The notes under the pieces were generated by a model, which worked only from the letters and a program-made list of their open reading frames with translations, was not told where the DNA came from and did no database searches. A DNA stretch of 64,000 nt from contig NZ_CP061913.1 of assembly GCF_019904175.1 (NCBI RefSeq), forward strand, positions 1 through 64,000, read 5' to 3'. The DNA is from Dactylosporangium vinaceum. Its GTDB lineage: Bacteria > Actinomycetota > Actinomycetes > Mycobacteriales > Micromonosporaceae. Below are positions 21,602 to 29,481 of the stretch, one piece after another. A program made the position numbers and the translations under genes. Position 1 is the first letter of the stretch, and each line of letters begins with the position of its first letter.

Positions 21602-21621
21602 GCGTAACCTCTGGGTTACGC
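21602..21621. promoter_or_regulatory. Likely ArsR operator
   Basis: Perfect inverted repeat GCGTAACC-N4-GGTTACGC, starting 8 bp before the arsR-type start codon. The GTAACC/GGTTAC core matches the operator shape commonly found ahead of ArsR-SRPBCC pairs. Autorepression is inferred. Confidence 0.65.
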
Positions 21622-21647
21622 GTCGGGCAATGGGAGCTCACGGGTAA

Positions 21648-21673
21648 GGCCCCCGAGATGCTCCTCGGGGGCC
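21648..21673 (-). terminator. Terminator hairpin of the SEC-C gene
   Basis: Perfect 10-bp stem GGCCCCCGAG/CTCGGGGGCC with a 6-nt loop, 28 bp beyond the SEC-C gene stop and before the ArsR operator. No T-run is visible on either side. Confidence 0.65.
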
Positions 21674-21700
21674 TCGCCGTGTTCGTGGTGCTCGCTTCGC

Positions 21701-22702
21701 TCAGCCGCGGGAGCGGGGCAGGCAGCACTTCTTGTACTTGTTGCCGGACCCGCACCAGCAGGCCCCGTTGCGCTCCGGCGGCCAGGCGATGTGCCCGGCC
21801 CCGGCGGCCAGCCGATCGGCGTACCCGGCCCGCGTCTTCGCATCGGCCGGCGTGCCGTCGTTCTTCGCGGCGAACGCGGCGAGGCCGTCCACCTTGCCTT
21901 CGAGCAGTGTCCCTCCGGGCGCCCGGACCATCGCCCGCTCGAGCCGCGCGCGGTGCTCGTCCCAGGTCGCGCCGTAGGCCTCGGTCAGCTCCGGCCACTG
22001 CTCGACCAGCCGCGCGAACTCCGCCTGCGGCCAGAACAGCAGGTCGTCGGCCGCCTCCGCCCCGGCGGCCGCCCCGGCCACGGCCAGCCGGCTCTCGAGC
22101 CGCTCGGCGAGGTTGTCGTGCGCGTCGTGCTGCCGCCCGATGATGTGCCGGACCCGGTGCCGCTGCTGCAACAGGAAGAACAGGACTCCGGCATCCTCGG
22201 GATTGCGCGGCTCCGCGGCCTTCTCCCCGTCCGCGGACCGCTCGGCCAGCGCCACCCGCACCGCCTCGGTCAGCCACTCCTCGGCGACCTGGTGCCGCCC
22301 GCCGGCCGCCAGCGCCGCGCTGATGTACGCCGGCGCGTCGGCCTGGCTCCCGAGCAGCGGCCGCAGCGCTTCGAGCTCGGCGATCGCCTCGTCCTCGCGC
22401 CCGCCCCGGAACAGAATCCGGGCCCGCAACGCCCGAGCCGCTCCCGCCTCGCCGTCGTCGCGCCCCGCGTAGGCTTCGACGGCGCGCTCGACGTACTTGA
22501 GGGCGGCGTCGAGCTTGGACCGGCTCTCAGCAATCTCGGCCGCCACGAGCAGCGCAAACCCGGCGTCGTCGCGATCGGCCAGCCGCCCCGCATCGACGGC
22601 CTCAGCCAGCCCGGCGGCCACACCGAGCGGATCGGCGGTGCCGAGCGCGGACTGCCGAATCTCCCGGAGCTCAGCACCGGTGAGCTCACCTTTAGTCAAC
22701 AC
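21701..22702 (-). CDS. SEC-C motif protein with helical repeats
   Basis: A 333 aa soluble protein rich in alpha-helical, TPR-like repeats (AALKYVERAVEAYAGRDD, GREDEAIAELEALRPLLG). The C-terminal SEC-C zinc motif is CWCGSGNKYKKCCLP, the metal-binding tail also seen in SecA and many accessory proteins. Such proteins may recruit partners or ribosomes; the function of this family is unknown. It starts at GTG 22702. Confidence 0.85.
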   Translation of the reverse strand: MLTKGELTGAELREIRQSALGTADPLGVAAGLAEAVDAGRLADRDDAGFALLVAAEIAESRSKLDAALKYVERAVEAYAGRDDGEAGAARALRARILFRGGREDEAIAELEALRPLLGSQADAPAYISAALAAGGRHQVAEEWLTEAVRVALAERSADGEKAAEPRNPEDAGVLFFLLQQRHRVRHIIGRQHDAHDNLAERLESRLAVAGAAAGAEAADDLLFWPQAEFARLVEQWPELTEAYGATWDEHRARLERAMVRAPGGTLLEGKVDGLAAFAAKNDGTPADAKTRAGYADRLAAGAGHIAWPPERNGACWCGSGNKYKKCCLPRSRG

Positions 22703-22837
22703 AACGCCACGCTACTGCCGCCGCCCCGGCCCGCGCCGTTGATCTGCGTCTCACCCGCCCTGGGTCGGCAATCCCCGCCGGCACCCTCCGCGAGTAGGCC
22801 CCCGTCATGCGAGACCCGACGCTGACGTCGGTCGAAA

Positions 22838-23605
22838 ACCCCGATCAAGCTGTGCTTCGAGCTGCTCGACGCCATCTGCACGGCCGCTGCGCAGGCAAGG
22901 CCATGCTGGGCAATCTCCGCGTTGGTGTGTGCCTGGCCGAAGATGCTCAATGGGGAGCCGCGGCGCCGAAGTGGATTCCGACAGGACCAGGTGGTGCGGC
23001 TCCTCGACGTTTGTCCCGCCGCGGTGGGAGGCGCCGGCCTGGCTGGGGGCTGGCGCGGGGCTGCGGCCGAGTGAGGCGATCGGCGTCGAGGGGGTGAGTG
23101 GTGCTCCGACCGTTATGGAAGAGGAGCTCGATGCCATCCAGTCACCGTGGCACTTACCCAGAACGCACGGCGGCTTCTACCCGAGCGGGCCGAAGTCGGG
23201 ATCGTCTGGGCGGTCGGCTCGAACGCGATCGTCGCCGAGAAATCCGGGAGCACATCAAGGCGTTTCCGCCGGTGGAGCTCGAGATGCTCGACATCACATC
23301 GGGTAAGCCGCGTCAGCGGACGGTGTCGTTGTTGTTCACCACGCGGCACGGGAATCCGATTACCGACAGAATTTGGTGGCGGGAGAGGGCCAGCCGGGCC
23401 GGACATCGAGCACGCCGGCTCCATCCGCTGCGGCACTTCTTAGCCACGACGCTGATCTCGCAGCATGTCGAGCCGCAGGAGGTCCAGCGGGCGCTGCGGC
23501 ACAAGACGCTCACCATGACGCTGGGGACCTACGTGCACTGGAGGCCCAAGCGGTCAAGGCAACGAGGTCTGATCAGGGGCGGCGTGGCAAAGAGCCCGGC
23601 GGTGA
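22838..23605 (+). pseudogene. Decayed tyrosine recombinase, copy 2 (N-terminus missing)
   Basis: Plus-strand remnant homologous to copy 1 but inverted. It starts at the point matching about residue 140 of the integrase (IKLCFELLDAICTAA), continues in other frames with PPRWEAPAWLGAGAGLRPSE and LPRTHGGFYPSGPKSGSSG, then IREHIKAFPPVELEMLDITS, GNPITDRIWWRERA, LRHFLATTLISQHVEPQEVQ and TLTMTLGTYVHW, and ends near 23605. The N-terminal DNA-binding part is absent and several frameshifts separate the pieces. Nucleotide identity with copy 1 is evident over long runs, for example around the ELLDAIC and YVHW codons. Confidence 0.85.
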
Positions 23606-23658
23606 CCGAAATGTGGTCCGGCGGATCTTGGCTAACCCAAAAGACCAGGCCGCACGCG

Positions 23659-24042
23659 CTACTTGCCGGTCACGGCGGCGATGCAGGAGGTGCGGATTCG
23701 GCCCAGGGTGGTCACCTGCAGCAGCGTCGGCGGCTCGCTCGGCCCGGTGACTGTGACGTCATAGAAGCGGCCGCTGTTGTCGAGCGTCGACCAGTCCTCG
23801 CGGTAGCGGACGTCGATCGAGACCGGGGCCGAGCCCGCCCACACCCGCTTCACGGCCGCGTTCGGAAGGCTGCTGCCCGGGCAGGTCACCGGCCTCGCCG
23901 GGCCGCCCTGCGCCGCCCCGGTCAAGTAGCCGGTGATCAAGTGCTCCTCGGCCGACCGGCCGGACCATTCGTAGCCCACCAGCGCGGCCGCGCTCACGGC
24001 CACGGCGGCAACGGAAATCACCGCCCACCACCGACCGCGCAT
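23659..24042 (-). CDS. Small membrane-anchored hypothetical protein
   Basis: From ATG 24042 the product is 127 aa: [16 protein letters not shown] opens a single membrane segment or uncleaved signal. About 100 extracytoplasmic residues follow, with two cysteines (VTCPGSS and IRTSCIAAV) that could form a disulfide. I recognise no domain. It is divergent from and overlaps the untranslated 5' part of the sulfurtransferase gene. It sits directly after the integrase remnant, so it may mark the resumed chromosomal backbone. Confidence 0.65.
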   Translation of the reverse strand: MRGRWWAVISVAAVAVSAAALVGYEWSGRSAEEHLITGYLTGAAQGGPARPVTCPGSSLPNAAVKRVWAGSAPVSIDVRYREDWSTLDNSGRFYDVTVTGPSEPPTLLQVTTLGRIRTSCIAAVTGK

Positions 24043-24079
24043 GGCTGGAGAACATAAACCAAGAGCTAGGGTCGAAGCC

Positions 24080-24961
24080 ATGGCTGTTGCTTCCGATCCG
24101 GCGCCGGAGTTCGCGGCGTACGCGCACCCCGAGCGGCTGGTGACCACCGCGTGGCTCGCCGCTCACCTCGGCGAGCCCGGGCTGGTCGTCGTCGAGTCCG
24201 ACGAAGATGTGCTGCTCTACGGGACCGGGCACATTCCCGGCGCGGTGAAGGTCGACTGGCACACCGAGCTCAACGACCAGGTCACCCGCGACTACCTCGA
24301 CGCCGAGGGGTTCGCCGCGCTCTGCCGGGCCAAAGGTATCGGCGCCGACGACACGATCGTGTTTTACGGCGACAACTTCAACTGGTGGGCCACCTACGCC
24401 CTGTGGGTGTTTGAGCTGTTCGGCCACCGTGACGTGCGCATTCTCGACGGCGGGCGGGCCAAGTGGGTCGCCGAGGGGCGGGACCTGACCAAAGAAGTGC
24501 CACAGCGCAAAGCGACGGACTACCCGGTCGTACCGCGAGACGACGCACGAATCCGAGCGTTCCGCGAGGACGTGCTGGAGCACATCAGGGCCGACAAGCC
24601 TCTGGTGGACGTGCGGTCGCCGGGCGAGTACTCCGGTGAGCTCCTGCACATGCCCGACTACCCGCAGGAAGGGGCGCTGCGGGGCGGGCACATCCCGGGA
24701 GCGGTCAACCGGCCCTGGAAGCAGGCGGCCCGGGAGGACGGCTCGTTCAAGCCGGCCGGCGAGCTGGCCGCGCTCTACGCCGATCTGGGCAAGGACGACG
24801 ACGTCGTCGCCTACTGCCGGATCGGCGAGCGGTCGTCGCACACCTGGTTCGTGCTGACCCACCTGCTGGGCTACGAGCACGTGCGCAACTACGACGGCTC
24901 CTGGACCGAGTGGGGCAACCTCGTCCGGGTCCCGGTAGTGCAAGGGACCGCACCGAGATAG
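24080..24961 (+). CDS. Thiosulfate/3-mercaptopyruvate sulfurtransferase (two rhodanese domains)
   Basis: Transfers sulfane sulfur to cyanide or thiol acceptors. Two rhodanese domains are visible: an inactive N-terminal one (about 15-145) and a C-terminal one with the catalytic loop [12 protein letters not shown], the active cysteine near residue 249. The sequence matches the actinobacterial CysA/SseA-like type. I start at ATG 24080 ([20 protein letters not shown]) rather than 24041, because the upstream ATG would add an unconserved 13 aa that overlap the divergent gene. Length is 293 aa. Confidence 0.93.
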   Translation: MAVASDPAPEFAAYAHPERLVTTAWLAAHLGEPGLVVVESDEDVLLYGTGHIPGAVKVDWHTELNDQVTRDYLDAEGFAALCRAKGIGADDTIVFYGDNFNWWATYALWVFELFGHRDVRILDGGRAKWVAEGRDLTKEVPQRKATDYPVVPRDDARIRAFREDVLEHIRADKPLVDVRSPGEYSGELLHMPDYPQEGALRGGHIPGAVNRPWKQAAREDGSFKPAGELAALYADLGKDDDVVAYCRIGERSSHTWFVLTHLLGYEHVRNYDGSWTEWGNLVRVPVVQGTAPR

Positions 24962-24974
24962 CCGGCGCGGTCCC
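24944..24974. terminator. Bidirectional terminator hairpin
   Basis: Perfect 8-bp stem GGGACCGC/GCGGTCCC with a 15-nt loop, straddling the sulfurtransferase stop codon and 12 bp short of the convergent GH130 stop. It can serve both convergent transcripts. Confidence 0.65.
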
Positions 24975-24985
24975 TCGACAGGCTG

Positions 24986-25936
24986 CTACTCGTCCTCGGG
25001 TGGCAGCGAGACCAGGTAGTCCACGACCTCCGAGTAGCGCGCCGACGCCATGGCCACCGTGAGGTCCGCGGCGCCGTAGTACATGCGGAGCTCGTCGCGG
25101 GCCTCGTCGTGGACCAGACCGGTCGGGAACACCACGTTCGGGACGTCGCCCACTCGCTCATAATCCGCGTCGGGCCCCAGGACCCAGCTCGGAGTACGAC
25201 GGATGACCTTCGTCGGGTCGTCGAGGTCGAGCATGACCAGGCCGACGCGGTAGATCGAGGTGGCCACCATCTGCTTGACGCCGTGGTACACCGCGAGCCA
25301 GCCGTGCGGCGTCTCGATCGGCGGCGGGCCCATGCCGATCCGAGTGGCGTCCCACCACGGGCCGGAGCGGGCCTGCATGACCGGCTCGGGGGTCGTCCAC
25401 GAGCGCAGGTCCTTCGACTTCGACAGCCAGACGTCGGCGCGTGCGGAGACGACCGAGACCGGGCGGTGGAAGAGGACGTAGTCGCCGTTGATGCGGCGCG
25501 GGAGCAGCGACGCGTTCTTGTCCTCGGGCGGCATGACGACGCCCAGGGACTCGACGGTCTGGAAGTCCTCCGTCCGGGCCAGGGCGACGCAGGGGCCGCC
25601 CGGGCCGTACGCCGTGTAGGCGATGACGTATCCGCCCAGGTCCTCGACGTAGGTGATGCGCGGATCCTCGACACCCCAGCAGCTGTGGGCGTCGGTCGGG
25701 TCGTCGGCGATGAGGGGCTTGCCCTCGACGACCCAGTCGGTGCGCCCGTCCTTCGAACGGGCGACGGTCAGGTGGGAGATACCGCGGCGGTCCTCGATCC
25801 GGCAGAGCAGGACCGTGTCGCCGTTGTGCATCGCGGCACCGGGATTGAAGACGCTGTTTATCGGATACGGGAAGTCCCCGGCGCCGAGCAGGGGATTGCC
25901 TGGTTCCCGGTGGAACAGCTCCGCGTCAAAGTGCAT
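24986..25936 (-). CDS. GH130-like glycoside phosphorylase/hydrolase
   Basis: A 316 aa five-bladed beta-propeller enzyme of the GH130 type, a family that mostly phosphorolyses beta-mannosides. Visible blocks are NPLLGAGDFPYPINSVFNPGA, the substrate/phosphate loop LLCRIEDRRGISHL, WGVEDPRITYVED (with the conserved Asp used as proton donor in the family), and GPWWDATRIGMGPPPIETPHGWL. The start at ATG 25936 is set by a strong GGAGGA 9 nt upstream and lies 11 nt inside the end of the glycosyltransferase gene, so the two are translationally coupled. Substrate is not predictable from sequence alone. Confidence 0.87.
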   Translation of the reverse strand: MHFDAELFHREPGNPLLGAGDFPYPINSVFNPGAAMHNGDTVLLCRIEDRRGISHLTVARSKDGRTDWVVEGKPLIADDPTDAHSCWGVEDPRITYVEDLGGYVIAYTAYGPGGPCVALARTEDFQTVESLGVVMPPEDKNASLLPRRINGDYVLFHRPVSVVSARADVWLSKSKDLRSWTTPEPVMQARSGPWWDATRIGMGPPPIETPHGWLAVYHGVKQMVATSIYRVGLVMLDLDDPTKVIRRTPSWVLGPDADYERVGDVPNVVFPTGLVHDEARDELRMYYGAADLTVAMASARYSEVVDYLVSLPPEDE

Positions 25937-28361
25937 CGGAATGGTCCTCCGTGTTGCGCAGACGGGGCGGTGTGGCGGTCGCGCCGAAGCCGGCCGACGC
26001 CCGGCCCACCACACGCCCCTTGTTCGTGGGCTTCGAGAGCGCGGTGGTCGGCAGGGAGGTCGGGACCGGAGCCGTAGCTGCGACTGGATGCGGCAATGCG
26101 GCCAAACCGGCCCTTAGGAGGCTTAGTAGCGCTTGGTAATAGGCTAGCGTGGACTCGGCGCCCTGGTTCCCATTTGGCTCAGTGGCCGACAGACCGTCGT
26201 GGCAGGCGCCCGTTGCGTCGACGTACATGCGGGCACCCGCGCGGTTGCGGCCGAGGAACCATGAGTATGCCCAGCCGGCCAGCTTCGCGTGGTGCGGGTC
26301 GGCGGTGTGCTGCCAGGCGTCGACGAGGGCCTCGCTGATCGCGGCGGCGTCGAGCGGCTGCTCGTCGCCGTCGTCGGCCATCCAGTGGGCGCCGCGGCGG
26401 TGCCACTTGTTGCCGACGCAGCGCAGGGTGCCGTCGGCCAGGCCGACGTGCTGGACGTACCAGTCCAGGGCGGCCAGGGCCCGGGCGGCGGCCGCGTCGT
26501 CCTGCAGGAGTGCCGCGCCGAGGAGCATGGCCTGGGGCAGCCGGGCGTTGTCGTAGGTGAGCTCGTCCTCGAACCAGCGCCAGGCCGGGTCGGTGGACGA
26601 GGTCTCGATGAGGGCTTCGTCGAGCCGGGCGAGCAGTGGCGCGGCCTGTTCGGTGCGGCCGGCGCGGGCCAGGCCGATGAGCGCGTAGGCCGCCGAGCGC
26701 AGCCCGAGCCCGAAGAGCGACTCGGCGCGCGGGCCGAGCTCGTCGAGGAGCGCGGCGGCCGGCCTTCGAATGTCGTCGGGGACCGCCGGGGTCCCCACCA
26801 GTACCCCCAAGGCCCAGACAGTGCGACCGACGTGGTCACCCGTGTGTGGCCAGTCCTGCCAGGTCCCGCCGTAGCTCAGCACGTTGTGCATGGCCCCGGA
26901 GGGGTCGTAGGCCGCGGTCAGGAACCGGATCGACTGGCGCAGCCAGCGCGTCGCCGTGGCCGTCTGCTTGGCGTCGGTGCCGACCGCGAGCAGGTCCGCG
27001 GCGACGATGGCCAGGCGGGCGACGTCGTCGACGCAGTACCCGGAAGCCGCATCCGGGTTGGGCCCGCTCGCGAACTGGATGATCCCGATCTCGTCGGTGA
27101 GCCGCGAGAGGTGATCGAGGTTCAGCGGCGGCGCGGCCGCGGTGGCGTGCCCCGGGCGGGCGGTGGCCGCCTCGGCCTGGCGCACGACGTCGGTGACGAG
27201 GTCCGCCTCGCGGGCGGCGACGGCCGGCCACGGCAGCCAGGCCGCGCACGCCTCGGCGACGGCCTTGGCCGCGGCGAGGGCCCGGGCGTCGCTGAGCAGG
27301 TCGATGATCTCGGCGGCGAGTGCGGCGCCGTCGCCGATCGGCACGACGCGACCGGCCCCGCCGGCCAGCATGTCCTCGGCGTAGCTGTAGGACGTCGAGA
27401 CCGCGGGCAGGCCCGCACCCAGGGCGAACGTCAGCGCGCCGGAGCAGATCTGCTCGGGCTGGCGATACGGCGTGACGAACAGCGTGCTCGCGTGCAGGAT
27501 CGCGGACAGCTCGTCGAGGGCCAGGAAGGCGTCGACGAAGTGCACGTTGCCGCTGAGGCCGAGCCGCTGGACCTGCTCGTGCAGGCCCTCCCGGTAGACC
27601 TCGCCCTCCTGACGCTTGATCTCGGGGTGCGTCGTCCCGGCGACGATGTACTGCACCTCCGGGTGCTTCGTCACGACCTCGGCCAGCGCGTCGATCGCGA
27701 TGTCGATGCCCTTGCCCTTGCTGAGCAGGCCGAACGTCGTGAGCGTCGGCTTGCCCCGGACCGTGTCGAGCAGTTCGCGCAGCTCCGGGCGCAGCGTGGC
27801 CGGCTCGGGCGGGCGGCGCATGACGTCAGGCGCACCGTGCGGCACCACCACGAGCTGGTGGCCGGCGGCGATCCCGGTGCGGATGGCGACCCGGCGGGCG
27901 GTCTCGGTGAAGACCGTGACCCGGGCGGCGCGGGCGCACAGTGCGCGCAGCGTGGCGGCCTGGCCGGGCGACGGGCGGGTCAGCACGGTGTGCAGCGTCA
28001 GCAGATACGGGATGCCGCACGCGTTGAGCGCACGGGTGAGCTCGAGCAGGTGCGAGCCGTCCGGTCCGCCGAAGATCCCGTACTCGTGCTGGATCAGCAC
28101 GACCTGGACACCGGCGTCGCGCAGGACCCGGGCGGCCGCGGAGTAGTCCTCGATGCGGTCCTGGGTGATGGTGGCGACGACCTCGTCGCCGTAGGAGTGC
28201 CCGTCACGGTCGATGGCCACGACGACTGATTCCAGGTCGTCGGTGGCGACACCCAGTGCCTCGCGCAGGTCCGCGGTGTAGGTCGCGAGCCCGCATCGGC
28301 GAGGCAGATAGGTCGACACGATACCGAGTCGATAGGTCGCGGCAGGGTGTGGCATGAGCAC
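25926..28361 (-). CDS. GT4 glycosyltransferase fused to an (alpha/alpha)6-barrel domain
   Basis: An 811 aa two-domain protein. Residues about 8-400 form a GT-B glycosyltransferase of family 4 (YLPRRCGLATYTADL at the start, HEYGIFGG, FGLLSKGKGIDIAIDAL, VTPYRQPEQICSGALTFALG with the nucleotide-sugar Glu). Residues about 415-770 look like a glycoside-hydrolase-type helical barrel (GYCVDDVARLAIVAADL, DELTYDNARLPQAMLLGAAL). The last 45 residues are a basic, probably disordered tail. With the coupled GH130 gene it makes a unit for building and reworking a mannoside-type glycan or glycolipid; the product is unknown. The GTG 28361 start has GGGGG at the right distance. Confidence 0.87.
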   Translation of the reverse strand: MLMPHPAATYRLGIVSTYLPRRCGLATYTADLREALGVATDDLESVVVAIDRDGHSYGDEVVATITQDRIEDYSAAARVLRDAGVQVVLIQHEYGIFGGPDGSHLLELTRALNACGIPYLLTLHTVLTRPSPGQAATLRALCARAARVTVFTETARRVAIRTGIAAGHQLVVVPHGAPDVMRRPPEPATLRPELRELLDTVRGKPTLTTFGLLSKGKGIDIAIDALAEVVTKHPEVQYIVAGTTHPEIKRQEGEVYREGLHEQVQRLGLSGNVHFVDAFLALDELSAILHASTLFVTPYRQPEQICSGALTFALGAGLPAVSTSYSYAEDMLAGGAGRVVPIGDGAALAAEIIDLLSDARALAAAKAVAEACAAWLPWPAVAAREADLVTDVVRQAEAATARPGHATAAAPPLNLDHLSRLTDEIGIIQFASGPNPDAASGYCVDDVARLAIVAADLLAVGTDAKQTATATRWLRQSIRFLTAAYDPSGAMHNVLSYGGTWQDWPHTGDHVGRTVWALGVLVGTPAVPDDIRRPAAALLDELGPRAESLFGLGLRSAAYALIGLARAGRTEQAAPLLARLDEALIETSSTDPAWRWFEDELTYDNARLPQAMLLGAALLQDDAAAARALAALDWYVQHVGLADGTLRCVGNKWHRRGAHWMADDGDEQPLDAAAISEALVDAWQHTADPHHAKLAGWAYSWFLGRNRAGARMYVDATGACHDGLSATEPNGNQGAESTLAYYQALLSLLRAGLAALPHPVAATAPVPTSLPTTALSKPTNKGRVVGRASAGFGATATPPRLRNTEDHSDAL

Positions 28362-28526
28362 ATTGTTACCCCCGGCGGCGCCCGAAAACCTTCATTCGCC
28401 GGGATGAGGGACTGCCGCATATGTCGCTCTACCCCAGGTCATGCCCGATCTCACCCGGGAAAGTTCATGCGTAGGAGTCAATCTGTGCATTCGCCTGCGG
28501 AGATGACCAATGCTCACGTACTGTCA

Positions 28527-29393
28527 TCATGAACTCTGGAACCAATCGGGCAGCGGTTCACGGGCGCCGATCCATTCGGCCGGAATGCCGGCGACGCCGA
28601 CCCGGGCCGCGATGATCCCGCCGACGATCGCACACATCGAGTCGACGTCGCCGCCCGCGCGGACGCACGCCTCCAGTGCTCCCGCGTAGTCGTCGAGGTG
28701 CGTCGCCGCCACCCACAGCGCGAACGGCACCGTGTCCTGCGCCAGCGCGTGCGAGCCGTTGCCGAGATCGGTGGCGGCCTCGCGCGGATCGGTGCCCGGC
28801 GCGATCCGCGTGGCCCGGCCGATGCCGTCGCGGACGTCCGACGGCGGCAGGTAGTGCAGGACCTGGCGCAGCAGGTCGCCGGGGCCGGCCGTGGCGTGGG
28901 CGGCGGCCAGCGCGACGGCGACCGCCCCGGCCACCCCCTCGGGATGCCGGTGCGTGACCTCGGCCGACAGCACCGCCTCGCGCGCGGCCAGGTCCGGGTC
29001 GGCCGAGAAGTAGGCCCCCAGCGGCGCCACCCGCATCGCCGCGCCGTTGCCGGCCGAGCCGCGCCCCGAGAACAGGGCCCCGGCGGCCGAACGCCACGGC
29101 ACGCCCTCCCGGATGCTCTGCAGGAGGGCAACGGCGCCGCGGCCGTACCCCCGGTCGGCGCTCCACCGCGAGGCGAACGCGTCGGCCAGGGCATGCTGCT
29201 CGACCCGCCCGTCAAGCCGCAGTGCCTGCACGAGCGAGCAGGCCATCTCCGTGTCGTCGGTCCAGCGCCAGGGTGCGGGCGGCAGCTCGAAAGCGGCGCC
29301 GTCGGGCAGCGGCGGCTTCATTTCGAACGGGGCGCCGAGCGCGTCTCCCACGGACAGGCCGGTCAGGCTGGCGAACGCGGCGGCAAGATTCAC
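28527..29393 (-). CDS. ADP-ribosylglycohydrolase family protein
   Basis: A 288 aa DraG/ARH-fold enzyme that removes ADP-ribose from proteins or small molecules. Binuclear-magnesium motifs are GLSVGDALGAPFE, WRWTDDTEMA (T-D-D-T) and GGDVDSMCAIVGGIIAARVG (G-G-D-x-D-S/T). NGAAMRVAPLGAYFS lines the substrate pocket. I start at GTG 29393 (VNLAAAFASLTGLSVGD), which gives the family's usual 16 residues before GDALG; ATG 29429 is possible. It is divergent from the HSP90-like gene, 88 bp away. Confidence 0.9.
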   Translation of the reverse strand: MNLAAAFASLTGLSVGDALGAPFEMKPPLPDGAAFELPPAPWRWTDDTEMACSLVQALRLDGRVEQHALADAFASRWSADRGYGRGAVALLQSIREGVPWRSAAGALFSGRGSAGNGAAMRVAPLGAYFSADPDLAAREAVLSAEVTHRHPEGVAGAVAVALAAAHATAGPGDLLRQVLHYLPPSDVRDGIGRATRIAPGTDPREAATDLGNGSHALAQDTVPFALWVAATHLDDYAGALEACVRAGGDVDSMCAIVGGIIAARVGVAGIPAEWIGAREPLPDWFQSS

Positions 29394-29481
29394 GGGCCGA
29401 ATGTACCGGGCGCGTTCCCGCCCGATCATCCTGTGGAAATCGGGGACAAAAATGTCGGACCCACCGGGTAGCGTGCGCGGC

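Noticed and set aside
13166..23660. Second copy of the tRNA-Ala 3' end as an attachment-site repeat
   Set aside because: I looked for the T-loop/acceptor sequence near the second integrase remnant and saw none, so no att boundaries are claimed.
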